DNA of 64,000 bases from Capsicum annuum (GCF_002878395.1 NC_061115.1:90786795-90850794); one strand, 5' to 3'. Positions 10,227 through 23,668 are shown, counted from the stretch's first letter. Notes: generated by a model from the sequence alone, not told the origin. Made by a program: numbers and translations.

Positions 10227-11922
10227 ACATCTTTTTAATAATAATTAATATTTTGAAATGACTTTTTGTTTAAACTTAATGGTTTTCTTTGCCTCAACAT
10301 GAAATAAATATATAATAAATGTGAATTAATTAATAATCAAAAAAATAAGTTTTTGTTGTAAAATGATAGTTCTTAAGATGTCACTGGGCATAACCTCATG
10401 CTAGGCAATTTTCTTTTAATATTATATATATATGTATATATATGTATATATATATACCCCCTCCCCCCACATATATATATATATATATACACACATTGAT
10501 TTTCAACACAATATGATATTTTAAAATATAGCTTAAACTGCCGATTTTAATACAAATAAAATAGTTTCTTGATTTACTTAAATGTAGTGAAACATAAATA
10601 TACATTATAAATAATATTATTGATATTTAATTAACTGTGTAAATATTTTGGGATGACATTTTTTCATAATATTTTTAATTTTAGAATGATTATTTGGATA
10701 TAATAATATTTTCCAAATAAGGTGCTTGGTTAATTAATTGTTTTTTTCTCATTCATCTTTCTTGTAATATTTTTTTTTTATGTACTCAATTGTAAAGAAA
10801 AAATAAATATTTATTTTTTATAATACTATTATTTTATTTTAAATTAAGTTTTTACATATTTTAATAAATGAAATCTTTTTCATAACATTTTTTTCTGAAT
10901 AACTCTTTGGTCAAAATAATATTTCTTATATAAGTTTCTTGATTGTAATTGGTTATGCTCTTGATTTATTTTTCTTGTAATACTTTCCTGGTTTACTCAA
11001 TTGTAATGAAATCATAAATACTTTTTTATTTAATATTATTATTTATCTTAGGTATGACATCTTTTAAATTAGTATCCTGTTTTTTTTAGTTTACTCAAAT
11101 ATGGTGAAATCATAAATATTTGTTTTTTATAATGTTATTATTTATATTATTTAAATTAATTAAATATAAATTTTAAGAGAAAACATCATTTTAATAATAA
11201 TTTTTATTTTAGAATGACTTTTTGGTCAAACTTATTTATTTTTTAACCACAATATGAAATAAGTATTAATTAATCAATATAAAAAATATGCCTGTTTTTG
11301 TAAAATGCTAGTTTTCAAAATGACACATGAAGCTAGACTACTCTCCTTTATTATAATTATAATTATAATTATATATTATTTTTATTATTTAAATTAATTA
11401 TTTACATATTTTAAGAAATGACGTCTTTCTTATAACAATTTTGTCAGGAATGACTCTTTGTCCATAATAATCTTTCCTATACAGGTTGTTTGATTATAAT
11501 TGATTATACTCTTGATTGTTTTTTCTTGTAATACTTTCGTGAATTACTCAACTGTAATGAAGTCATAAATACTTTTAAAATTTAATATTATTATTTATTT
11601 TAGGGATGACATCTTTTAAATAAGTATCCTATTTTTTAATTTACTCAATTATGGGGAAATATTAAATATTTATTTTATATAATATTATTATTTATATTAT
11701 TTAAATTAATTATTTACACATTTTAAGAGATGACATCTTTTTCATGATAATTTTTATTTTGAATGAATTTTTTTATTAAATTTAGTTATTTTTTAAGACA
11801 ATATAAAATTAATATGTAATAAATATGAATTAATTAATAATCAACAAAATAAGTTTTTGTTGTAAAATGTTAGTTTTGAAGATGCCACTTTGTATAACCT
11901 CAAGCTAGACTGCTATCTTTTA
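10227..11922. repeat. AT-rich repeat family, units 1-3
   Basis: Very AT-rich DNA built from related sub-blocks that recur, such as GATGACATCTTTT, AATGACTTTTTGGTCAAACT and CTTGTAATACTTTC. Units end in a boundary block of about 70 bases (TTGTTGTAAAATGCTAGTT ... CTCATGCTAGACTACT) at about 10350-10415, 11292-11352 and 11856-11922, each followed by a microsatellite or short AT repeat; the first is an interrupted (TA)n with a C-rich centre at 10420-10496. No coding capacity seen. Confidence 0.7.
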
Positions 11923-11965
<43 letters not shown>

Positions 11966-11966
11966 G
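11923..11966. repeat. (CT)n-(TA)n microsatellite
   Basis: About ten CT dinucleotides pass directly into about eleven TA dinucleotides at the end of an AT-rich repeat unit. It forms the left border of the coat-protein fragment that follows. Confidence 0.95.
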
Positions 11967-12239
11967 TAGACTCAATAAAAAATTTGTTAGCAGAATAACT
12001 GCCAAGGTGGTAATAAAGGAAAAATTTTAAACTTACCAGCTCATGACCCTCAGGCATGGAATAATGTAATAGACACATGAAAAAATATATTTGTAGCAGA
12101 CTATATACAATATATACAGGGTAATCAAGAACCAGATGCAGAAATTGTGTATAGATATTTAGAAATATTTCTAGGAGAAAGTACTAAAGCACTGTGGGAA
12201 GCATATAAGACATCATTCCCACAAGATTTTCAACAATTA

Positions 12240-12243
<4 letters not shown>
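11967..12243 (+). pseudogene. Coat-protein fragment of a second pararetrovirus lineage
   Basis: The plus strand has one frame with blocks LPAHDPQAWNNVIDT, VADYIQYIQGNQEPD and YLEIFLGESTKALWEAYK, followed by a SFPQDF motif. This resembles the N-terminal capsid domain of badna-, florendo- or petuvirus-like caulimovirids. One in-frame TGA lies where tryptophan is plausible. It differs from the coat-protein region at 6011-6480, so I take it as a separate integration. It is bounded by (CT)n(TA)n on the left and (TA)n(CA)n on the right. No longer ORF is possible because both sides are simple repeat. Confidence 0.6.

Positions 12244-12297
<54 letters not shown>
12244..12297. repeat. (TA)n-(CA)n microsatellite
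   Basis: A short TA run followed by about 24 uninterrupted CA dinucleotides. It is the right border of the viral coat-protein fragment. Confidence 0.95.
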
Positions 12298-12302
<5 letters not shown>

Positions 12303-13169
12303 TAGATATAGAATCAATTTTAGTTGATTTTCAACACAATGTGATAAATAGGAATGCTTATTTTAAAATATAGCTTAAACTTTCGATTTTAACACAAATA
12401 AAATACTTTCTTAGTTTACTTAAATGTAGTGAAACATAAATATATTTTTAAATAATATTATTCATATTATTTAAATTAACTTTGTAAATATTTTAGGTGA
12501 TAGTTTTTTCATATTATATTTAATTTTGGGATGAATATTTGGATATAATAATATTTTTCAAATAAGTTGCTTAATTGATTATTTACTAATTGTTTTTTTT
12601 TCTTATTGATTTTTCTTGTAATACTTTTTTATTTACTCAATTGTTAAAGAAAAAATAATTATTTATATTTTATAATACTATTATTTTTATTATTTAAATT
12701 AATTGTTTACATATTTTAAAAACTAAAATATTTTTCATAACATTTTTTTCTGAATAACTCTTTGGTCATAATAATCTTTCCTATATAAGTTTCTTGATTA
12801 TAATTGATTATGCTCTTTATTGATTTTTCTTGTAATACTTCTCCGATTTACTCAATTGTAATGCAATCATATATATTTTTTCTATTTAATATTATTGTTT
12901 GTTTTAGGGATGACATCTTTTAAAAAAGTATCCTATTTTATTAATTTACTCGAATGTGGTGAAATGATAATTTTTTGTTTTTTATAATATTATTATTTAT
13001 ATTATTTAAATTAATTGAATATATATATTTTAAGAGAAAACATCTTATTTCATAATAATTTTTGTTTTGGAATGACTTTTTGGTCAAACTTAGTAATTAG
13101 TAAAATATGCCTTTGTTGTAAAATGCTAGTTGTAAAGATGCCACATAGAATAACCTCATGTTAGACTAC

Positions 13170-13171
<2 letters not shown>
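12298..13171. repeat. AT-rich repeat family, unit 4
   Basis: It repeats the block order of 10490-11350 (TTGATTTTCAACACAAT ... AATGACTTTTTGGTCAAACT) and ends in the same boundary block (about 13110-13171) before a (TA)n tract. No coding capacity seen. Confidence 0.75.
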
Positions 13172-13220
<49 letters not shown>

Positions 13221-13232
13221 CACACACACACA
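13172..13232. repeat. (TA)n-(CA)n microsatellite
   Basis: About 20 TA dinucleotides, a short interruption, then about 7 CA dinucleotides. It ends the AT-rich repeat tract. Confidence 0.95.
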
Positions 13233-14715
13233 CTAGATATTTATGCCCGTCACTTGTCAAAATATTTTAGAGATATCATTAAGCATGGGCACACTAGAAT
13301 TAAGGAGAACAGATTACACATACTCGTAATCCCACTAAACCACTTAAACCACTTAACAAATTGCACTAACCAAAAGTTTGTTTTCTACTAAAAAATTACA
13401 AAGTTTTTTTTGTTTGTACAAATATAGGGAGAAAATGTGACCTACTGCAAGTCAAATAATATCCACTAAGAAAGAACAAAAAATAATAAAAGTCTGTTCA
13501 AAGAAGCTCTCAGGTATTCGAATTAAAATTTGTACATTAGTCCTTAGAATAATTGATGTATTCGAACCTTGACCCGCAATAACGAAGTAGTAAATTTGGA
13601 GAAGGAAAAAGAATGTCATCTAATAAAATTCAAAGAAAGAGGAATTCAGGTGGAGCCTATCCGTGATGATATCCTCTCATAAAATGAATGAAATGCTACT
13701 ATATACAAGTAGAGAAATGGAGGAACATGTAACTGCATGCCTCATGCTCAAAATGCAACTTAAAGTACAAACACAATAACTTGAACATCAAAAGCCATAA
13801 GCCATAAAATCGTAGAAATTTTGCTAAAACATATTTAGTTTTAGCCATTCCATAAAGAGTATCTAGCGCAAGATTTTCCAAGTCCTATTTCAAATGACTC
13901 TCTTCAAGTTTCTTGTATATTTGGATAAAAATGTAGTTTAATCAAGTAAATTTGCTACACTAAGTTGAGTTGGACACAACCAGGAGTGTGAAATTAGTTC
14001 TCACAACCTGGAAGGAGTTGGACAGTTTAAGGTAACACAAACATCAGAACGAATATTTGACAAGAATAAAAGACAACAATTAGGCCACCAATCTTAGCCA
14101 CTTTGCGTAATATCAAGGCTATAGTAGCGCTTAAAAGGTCCTTTTTCTTCTCTTCTCTCCATTCATTCAAGAGTAACAAACTTGCAAGACTATGACTCTT
14201 CAGTGAACTCTCTTATCCTACGTATAGGCTACAAACTAGTCATTATTTTGTTACAAATGTAATTTACCAAGAAAACTAACACACTCGATATGAGGCAATT
14301 CCATAGTCATCCTAGTACGTTGAAGAAGTAATTACTCTCTCACCAAACACCATATATCACTGTACAAGATATACAAATATTGCAGGTCTTATGTTTCATC
14401 AAGGGCTCACAGTTTCTCAGAGTTTGCACAAATTGTAAACATGTTGGTTATTTCTATTCATAATTGCAAATTCTAGAATTCACCCCAGTCACACTATACC
14501 TCAAGTCGTGAATCTTTTACGGCCATCCATAGTATCCGAATCAGAAACCTGCTCAACTAAACTGCAAAATACAAATCGAGAAAACTTAGTATAGTAAAAT
14601 CATCAACGAATTAAAAATGGCACAATATTTTCAGCATATTATAGATTAAAAAAAGTACACACTTGAGATATCCAGCTCTTTTAGCAGCGGTTCTGGCAGA
14701 TAGATTAGAGTAGTA
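13233..14715. other. Non-coding stretch, 3' flank of a decayed gene
   Basis: I see no coding sequence, RNA gene or recognised repeat here. Base composition is less extreme than in the neighbouring AT-rich repeats. It lies downstream of the minus-strand gene relic at 14716-15720, so part may be its 3' flank. Confidence 0.4.
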
Positions 14716-15720
14716 TTATTGAATAGTGAAGCTATTCGACCTTGATCCACTTGGTTGAGAGGAATCATGGAAACTCACAGCTGAACTTCTAGAGGACATC
14801 CCTGCAACAATTTGATGTATGTCATAAACCATCATATAATAAGTTAATTGAAAACAAATTTGGTAGCAAGAAAGAGTTTGCAATAGAAAAAAAACAAGGG
14901 TTAATAATACCAACAAAATATCCAATATAGTTGGGCTGGGAAGGTAGAGTATACACGGACCTTACCCTTACCTCTAGAGGTAGAGAGACTGTTTCTAGAG
15001 AAAAAAAGGTTAATCAATTGCAAATATATGATTTCCAGTAACACTTTCATTTGCAACAAATAAAAAATCCTTGTACATACACAGATTATATTCCCTCACT
15101 TTTTTGCATCATTATCTTGGCATGGAGATGCTCAGATATTGTGCACAAGTATTCATGTCAAGACAAGAATGATATTGGTGTATAGCCAATGCATAAAAAT
15201 GTCACACACAATAGTTTAAGAGGATGTGGGAAATTGCCTCTATGATGTTGCTCACATAATGTCAGATGAATCATAAGATAAAGATAAGCCCATAAAATTT
15301 AACACCTTCAATGAAACACCTTAATTATTCCTGATGCAATAGTTTAAATAGGAAAAATAAGGATGGGTCCATGCATAAAAGTAAAATAACGATTCTTCAG
15401 GAATTAACACTACCTGCCATGATTCCTAAAACAATTACACTCACAAATTGCCATATGAAAGATACATAGAAAGTGCCAAATTAAATGATTACCTTAAAAA
15501 CGTAGGATGAGAAAGAAGAGGACAAAAATGACAAAGGCAAGGACACTGCCCATAGATGATGATAAAATATAAGATGCTTTTGCTGCTTCTATTTTCTTCA
15601 AAGCCTTGATTCACTCAATCCAAGCACGTTTGATCATTTCGAGTTTGGCAATCTCTTTGATAAGCTTCTGGTCAGAAGCATCCAAGGATAATCCTCTTGG
15701 AGGTCGGGTGACTTTTTACC
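14716..15720 (-). pseudogene. 3' end of a host gene for a single-pass membrane protein, decayed
   Basis: Two minus-strand exons can be read. The upstream one (15493 to about 15700) encodes RPPRGLSLDASDQKLIKEIA, a charged helix, then a hydrophobic segment (SVLAFVIFVLFFLIL) typical of a C-terminal membrane anchor. Its 3' edge is AAG followed by GTAAT. The last exon (14716-14801) follows a TTGTTGCAG acceptor and encodes GMSSRSSAVSFHDSSQPSG and a Ser-rich end. The phases join cleanly, but the joining codon region has TAA where CAA would give continuous protein, and a TGA lies in the helix. A Ser-rich tail starting MSSRSS after a membrane span fits a family of uncharacterised plant proteins as I recall it; I cannot name it. 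Earlier exons are not recognisable. Confidence 0.5.
14931..15000 (-). repeat. Solanaceae TS/SolS-type SINE fragment
   Basis: The block with AAGGTAGAGTATACACGGAC, CTTACCCTTACCTC and GGTAGAGAGACTGTTTC is the diverged antisense of the tRNA-derived SINE widespread in tobacco, tomato, potato and pepper. Only the central to 3' body is kept; the TTG tail is not seen. It lies inside the intron (14802-15492) of the gene relic, in the same transcriptional orientation. It is the strongest taxonomic marker in the window. Confidence 0.75.
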
Positions 15721-18466
15721 ACTAGTGGATTTATGCTTATCTTTTACTTTTTTCTTTTCTATGCGATTTTCAGTCGTCACATTCCTCGAATTTAGAGAGA
15801 GCTAATTGCTAAGTCTCTTAAACAAGCATTGAAGCTGAACTTCTCACTTTCCAAATGGACAAAAACGAATCACATCAAGTCCTAAATGGATTGAAATTTG
15901 AACACATTTGAACTATAGAGACCTATCGTAAAATTTTATGCTTCAATAAGAACAACAAGAACAACTTTTGAAGTCACCAGTATTTTCTTCAACCTGCATT
16001 GACATAAACTCAACCATAAATCCAACATTTTTTAAGTAATACTAACCTGCCTAGTTGTCTTGCAGAAAAGATAGATAGGACTATGAACATTATAACAATT
16101 CTACCATGATCTGAATTTCCATAACTAATTAATCAATTCCTAATTTATACTAATACTTCAGGTTCTCTTCCATCAAAAGAGTTTGATATTGAATCTTCTC
16201 TTCATTTTTGGCAGACCTGCGACCAGGTTAAGTTGACATTTGTACTATTTTCATTATTCTTATTGAAAAGAGTAAGCCTTTCTCGTGAGTGCAGACCTCA
16301 TTGATGCCATTTCATTTCTCTACTCATTTACTTGTTTTCATAGTATGTTAGTTTCACTTCTCAAGTATTCAATCATTTCATTTGTAGCTAGAAGAAACAA
16401 AGCTGTATGTCAAGCCTTCAGCCAAGCTTATAGCTAATGTAATTAAAAATGGCAACTATGAGTTCTCCATGTATAGATTTCATTTGGAAATAATATTGCA
16501 TACTTTTAAGAGAGACTCAATGTTCAGGATATATAAGAAGATGACAGAAATTACTACTGCTAATTATAGAAAATTTTCTCTATGGATTTAGCTTTGGCAT
16601 GGTATTCATAGTGAATTCAAGAGAAGGAATTTAATGATGTTGGTAGACATTACTACAAAAACTGTTATATTAAAGGGACATTTATTTTATATGTGGAAAT
16701 ATTGCTTCTATCTTTGAGGTAACATGTCATATATATCTAATAACTTATTATATTTATAGCAAATTAATTGTATGTAATTAAGTTATTTATCATCTAACCA
16801 TGATTGAGACGTTTTTCCCTATTTTGATAGAAAGGTCATTTACATTCTCTTTCACAATCCAATAGGGCTACAACAATACAACATAGACAATTACCTTGGG
16901 AAAAAACCGGCTTCACCTTTATGGGATGCAAGATCAGTAGAGTGAAGAATGCAATTCTTGGGAAGCCATCGAGTGCCTATGTTAGGTTTGTATTTGCTCA
17001 AACTTACATGTCAAGTGTCATACTTCCCAATGGTTAGGAATATTAGAGTGATCCCTCTATTAGTGACATTGAATCGATAATTGTATGTGAACAAAAAATG
17101 TATCATGTAGTATAGGTAAACAAAATTTTCGTGTGATAAATTTGAAAGACATCTAACAATTATAAAACAATTTTACTGCCCTTAAATCTCTCTCATTAAA
17201 AAGTATTAAAAAGTAATTATGGACAAGTACAAACAATGAATCAACAGTAGAAATATAAGAAGGAAACCTGTATATAGAAAGAACCATCAGAGAAATTGTA
17301 AAACTAATAGTCCCTATTCCTATAGCCAACTTAGTTAATGTTGTGAATGGAGTTGCATTAAAAGCCGTGTAGAGAGCAAGCACTGAAAAGACAATTGGTA
17401 AAATACTAAAATTCATCCGTGTTAATATTTTTGATAAACAATGAATATCTCAAACTTTACATATTTTACTTAATTCAATATCAAACTCACTTACCACTTA
17501 GCCAACACTCAGCCTATTGTCAATGTGTTACTTCTTAACCTAAACAATTCAAATCAAAAATATAATGATTGTGTCATAAGACTTGTTTCTTTTACATTAT
17601 TTACAATCTTGTCGACATTATGAAGCCCAATCTCCTACTTAGATGGAAAGAGTGAATTTCTATAGCTGTTAGAATAATTGTCTTAGTTGGAGATATGAAG
17701 TAAATCAGAATGGAGAGTCACATGCGATTTTATCTCGTCTCTTTAGATGATATTATGCTTTGTTCGAACACTTTTGTGAGATCTTCTTCCTTATCAATCT
17801 GGGGTAACTCTATATCTGTCAAAAAGTGTCCAAAATCTACACATAAGAAGCAACTTTCCTAGTTTGAGCATTTATAGTTCTGGCAAAATAGTTAAATTAT
17901 GAATCTCCAAAATTGTGAAAATTATTATGTTATGCTGAACTTAGATCAGTTCAATCTTTCCTTGTGGAAACCTCCTAACTCAATGGAAAATGCATAATCA
18001 AATATTTTTTTCAATGTTAGATTACGTTTACTTATAACATTTTCTAAAAAGAAGTGAGAAGAAAAGAACGCATTATTAAGAGACGATGGATATTTCATTC
18101 AGGTTTACTTCCAAATGCAATATAAGACTCACCTAAATTCCTAAGAAGTTGTGAATAAGAATGTTAACAATCTGAATATTTCAGCTACAAGAGACATATA
18201 AGAGGTGTTGCCTATCCTTCATTACCTGAATGATTAAGAAGAAATTACATAACACACACATTACTAAATAGAGAAAATAGTGTGAACCAGTGAACCACTT
18301 ATTAAAAATATAACTCTTCAGAAGCTAAATTACGCATAATCTAATTTACGTAAACTGACACATATAAAATTAATAAGAACAAAATATAAAGAGTAATATT
18401 AAAATGAGTAGCAAAAGCTAATAATGGGAAGGACACATAATATTGTATAAAAAGATCCTTACTTGT
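15721..18466. other. Unassigned low-copy-looking DNA
   Basis: No supportable gene. A minus-strand ORF at 17153-17416 encodes 87 residues with two hydrophobic stretches (ILPIVFSVLALYTAF and a second after about residue 30), and could be an exon of a membrane protein, but I recognise no family and no clear splice context. The sequence upstream of 15720 should hold earlier exons of the membrane-protein relic, but none is readable. Confidence 0.35.
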
Positions 18467-18598
18467 GAGAAAGTATTTCTACTGTACTTGTTAGGGAGTT
18501 TCTCCATTGTTGAAGAGAGAAACTATAAACTAATTCTTCTAGATATATGGTGAAAAGTGAAATAACATACCGGTTATTTGTGTGGACTGAGTATGAGG
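18467..18598. repeat. 130-bp dispersed direct repeat, copy 1
   Basis: Starts GTATTTCTACTGTACTTGTT and ends GTGGACTGAGTATGA. It is repeated in the same orientation at 20581-20709 with scattered substitutions. On the minus strand a possible donor (CGGTATGT) lies within it, so it may derive from a gene edge, but no coding identity was found. Confidence 0.7.
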
Positions 18599-20580
18599 AA
18601 GAAGCATTGCATTCATGTGTAGAAAAATTATTTGAAACATAACTCATGCAATCATTCAAGGTGTAAGAACTACATATTTTATCTTCTAAACTTTGAGAGT
18701 TCCCCTTACCACCCAATCTTGTTTAAGTGAAGCTAATCCTGATGTTTTATTTCTAAAAACAAGACTTGTAATTGAAGTTTGGTTTTTAAATCAAACATGG
18801 GTTGTTGCTATTTTTTTGATATGGACAAACAAATAGCGGAGAGATTAATAAACAAAATACAAAACTTAATTTTGGATATGCATACAGAAATATAAAGTGA
18901 TGTTGTGGACAATAAACTCTTGTAGTCCAACTCTTAGCTGATCTTGCACAAACTAAAAGATTTAGTTATCGAACTAGCTTTCTCAATGCAAGTACTTTAT
19001 ATATGGAAATTATAAAATAGAAAAAAGGAGAAGATATTTTAATTTGTATTTATACTAACTATATTATTTATTGGCAAATTTAGGCAATATTGTATCCATT
19101 GAAAAAATGATGGCATTGAGGAGTGATGTCCGTGATGTAAGTATCATAAGTAACACCTATTTTAATTTAGAAAAAACAGTAAGATTGAAGGGAGTATTAG
19201 AGCAATAATGAAATTTTCTTCATGTGGTCTATGTGTCACAAATTTACGATGTGAAAACAACCACTTATAGGATGTAACTCTTCCATGAATCCTACTAATG
19301 TGGGATGCTTTGTGCACCATGCTGTATTTACTCATAATTTTTAGAATGTGGTCCTACTATCAATTCTTCTAAAGTGGGATGCTTTGTGCGCCAAGTCATC
19401 TTTACTCAAAATATCTTTGTATGTTTTGACAGGGATTTCAAGAAAATGCAATACCATTTCAGGGAATACGTAGAAGACCGATGAATCTAGCTATGTAAGA
19501 AAGACCAAAAATTGATTAATTATTAAGCTTCAGTTATGATTGTAAAAGGCCTATCTTTTTCTTTGTGGACAATAAGGTAAATAATATGCGACTTTAGCAT
19601 TCCTTTGCCTATCGAATGTCACTAAATAGTGGAAAGAAAGAATACAAATTGAAAAAATTAAATTTAGTGTTGGGACTTCAATTTAGGAAGTGAATATGAT
19701 ACACTAACCAGTATACATAATCATTTCCAAAAACAAATCCAACACATAAGATAATCTAGAAAATAGCAATACGGCAACAAGATAAATCACAACATCAGAA
19801 GTAAAGAACCCACACCCAAATGATAAAATCAAGTCAACAACCCAGAAAACTCATCAAAATCTCATTTTTCAAAATCTCATAACAAAATCTAATAATTCAT
19901 ACAAGTCAAATCCTCTAGCTCCTACTTGTACACGTCAGTCTTAGTAATAGAATCAAGATAAATCCTGCATCTACAGATCTTTTTTTCCTAGTAGTATAGA
20001 ACAAGCTCTTCTTCTATGAAATCTAAACCCAGGTGGGAAAACACTGCTTTTTTCAAACACTAATAAATATGGTGTTGATAAATCCATCAAAAGATTCATC
20101 ATCTCAAAATTCACAAAATAACATGAACACCACTTCAAAAATCAATATAATTTATCCTTAATCTATGAATCTAGTCAAACTATATAGGAAAAAAGTGTAC
20201 AATCAAATTTAGAACTTATTTCTATTATATAAAAGAAAGATTTAGAAGAATAGGATCTGATCTTCTTCCATTGGAAATTATTAAGGATGGAAAGAAACCC
20301 CAACTTAGAACACAGAAAAGAGGCAGAGAAGTTAAATAGCCTTTCATTCTTCAATTCTTCATCTCTTTCACTTATTATCTAAATATTTTGGTGTCCAGCT
20401 GCCAAACCTTATTCCCCTCACCATGAAATTGAACCAATAACTGGAAAGTTTTTATTGTTTAATTAGGGAAAAAAACTTACATCACAACCATAATAGAGGA
20501 AAGCACCAATATGAGGAAGCATGATAGCAAGGGTGACTAAAAGAAATATTTCACAAGGCAATACTATTATTTGAACTTGA
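18599..20580. other. Unassigned DNA with short internal duplications
   Basis: No gene is supportable. A short block (GTGGGATGCTTTGTGC) occurs twice, near 19301 and 19374, within a roughly 75-base imperfect duplication. Other sequence shows no recognised feature. Confidence 0.4.
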
Positions 20581-20709
20581 GAGTATTTCTTCTGTACTTG
20601 TTAGGGAATTTCTCCATTGTTGAAGAGAGAAACTAAAAGTCAATTCTTCTAGAAATATGGAGAAAAGTGAAATAGCATAACGATTGTTTGAGTGGACTGA
20701 GTATGAGAA
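20581..20709. repeat. 130-bp dispersed direct repeat, copy 2
   Basis: Same block as 18467-18598, in the same orientation, about 2.1 kb away. Flanks differ, so it is a local duplication or two copies of an unnamed short repeat. Confidence 0.7.
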
Positions 20710-20818
20710 AGATAGATGATTTTAGAGTCTATAGAGGTAGGAGATTTGTTAGTGTGAATTTACTATATTGCCCTTGGTCATCCCTTATCCATCTTTCTAT
20801 ATAGTAGAAAAATATATG

Positions 20819-20981
20819 TATGTATGCATCAATATATATATGTTATGATAAAATGAATTATATATATAGATATTCATATATATAAATATGAAGTATTTTA
20901 ATAATCAACAAAATAGGCTTTTGTTGTAAAATGCTAGTTCTCAAGATGTCACTTGCCATAATCTCATGCTAGACTACTTTT

Positions 20982-21024
<43 letters not shown>

Positions 21025-21545
21025 TTTTTATAATGCTATTATTTTTAGTATTTAAATTAATTGTCTAAATATTATAAGAAATGACATCTTTTTTGTTACA
21101 TTTTTTTTTTTGAAATGACACTTCAGTCATAATAGTCTTTCCTATATAAGTTGCTTAATTATAATTGATTATGATCTTGATTGATTTTTCTTGTAATACT
21201 TCCTTGATTTATTCAATTATAATGAAATCATAAATACTTTTAAATATATTATTATTATTATTATTTATTTTAGGGATGACATTTTTTAAATAAGTATCCT
21301 ATTTTTTTATTAACTCAATTGTGGTGAAATCATAAGTATTTGTTTATATAATACTAATATTTATATTATTCAAATAAATTATTTACATATTTTAAGAGAT
21401 AACATCTTTTTTCATAATAATTTTATTTTGGAATGACTTTTTGGTTAAACCTAGTTATTTGGTACCATAATATGAAATAAATAGGAACTGATTAATAATC
21501 AACAAAATAGACTTTTCTTGTAAATGAAAAAAGAAGTAAAATAGA
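20819..21545. repeat. AT-rich repeat family, unit 5 (truncated)
   Basis: Carries the boundary block at about 20919-20983 followed by (TA)n (20984-21023), then the standard unit sequence (GATGACATTTTTTAAATAAG, AATGACTTTTTGGTTAAAC). It stops within the next boundary block, near 21525, where plastid DNA begins. Confidence 0.75.
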
Positions 21546-21566
21546 CAATTGGAAAGCAAGAGTCGT
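21546..21566 (-). pseudogene. psbZ: psbZ 5' fragment
   Basis: The reverse complement reads ACGACTCTTGCTTTCCAATTG, which is the start of the plastid psbZ gene (photosystem II subunit) with the initiating ATG changed to ACG. Similarity stops at the NUPT border. About seven codons remain. Confidence 0.7.
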
Positions 21567-21932
21567 GCTTTTAATCCTCGAAGATACTAACAAATGAACT
21601 ATATAGCATTTGATCCCTCTATTAGCCAAAAAATATTAATTGTGATAAAATATGTCATCGAGGGATTTTACTTCATCATGAATCCATTGATTCTATATGA
21701 CTTACTCCTACTCCCCCTTTCACACTTTATTCATACATGGAGTAGGGTGGAGAGAGAAGAGAGGAGAGAAATGAAATTTTATTTTTTATTTCACAAATGG
21801 GCATGCTAGATCATATCTCTATATAGGAATAGATAGTTTGACCGGTGGATTCACACCTGAGATCTTTCTACCAATTGTGTAGATATCCACCCCGATAACT
21901 TATTTTATTCAGAGGAATAAAATTAGTCTTTC
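21567..21932. other. Plastid psbZ-trnS spacer
   Basis: Non-coding sequence between the psbZ start and trnS-UGA in plastid order. ORFs here are short and not conserved genes. Confidence 0.55.
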
Positions 21933-22022
21933 AGAGAGATGGCTGAGTGGTTGATAGCCTCAATTTTGAAACCGATATATTTTTGAACAAAGAACTATCG
22001 AGGGTTCAAATTCCTCTCTCAT
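21933..22022 (+). pseudogene. trnS-UGA: Decayed plastid tRNA-Ser (UGA)
   Basis: Recognisable by AGATGGCTGAGTGGTTGATA (D arm), anticodon TGA within TTTTGAAACC, a long variable arm, and the T arm block GAGGGTTCAAATTCC. The anticodon stem has lost pairing relative to the plastid gene, and the 3' acceptor strand is truncated after CTCTCTC. It is a nuclear copy and unlikely to be expressed as a tRNA. Confidence 0.85.
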
Positions 22023-22252
22023 TTTTTTGCTAATTGAATAGATTTTTTTCTTTAGTGGTTTCTCCTAATCTTCTATCCAAAAGAAATGGGAATGGCTCGA
22101 CTATCCCACTTAGCCAAGCTAGAAAAATAGATTCAATATAAATTAGATAAAATGAGTTGAAAAAAAAAAGGAATACTTAAGCTGATTCAAAGATGTATGA
22201 TTGAATCAAAGTGATTTATACTTCATTAAAGCACTGGATCTCATGTCTCATC

Positions 22253-23668
<1,416 letters not shown>

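Noticed and set aside
13158..13391. 77-codon ORF beginning with repeated Ile-Tyr
   Set aside because: Translation of a (TA)n-(CA)n microsatellite.
17153..17416. 87-codon minus-strand ORF with hydrophobic stretches as a membrane-protein gene
   Set aside because: No recognisable family, no clear splice sites, no supporting neighbour; kept only as a note.
18459..18716. 85-codon minus-strand ORF as a gene start
   Set aside because: It begins at a non-ATG codon after a stop, and half of it is the 130-bp repeat also found at 20581-20709.
21594..21809. 71-codon plus-strand ORF as a plastid gene
   Set aside because: It lies in the psbZ-trnS spacer and does not resemble a plastid protein.
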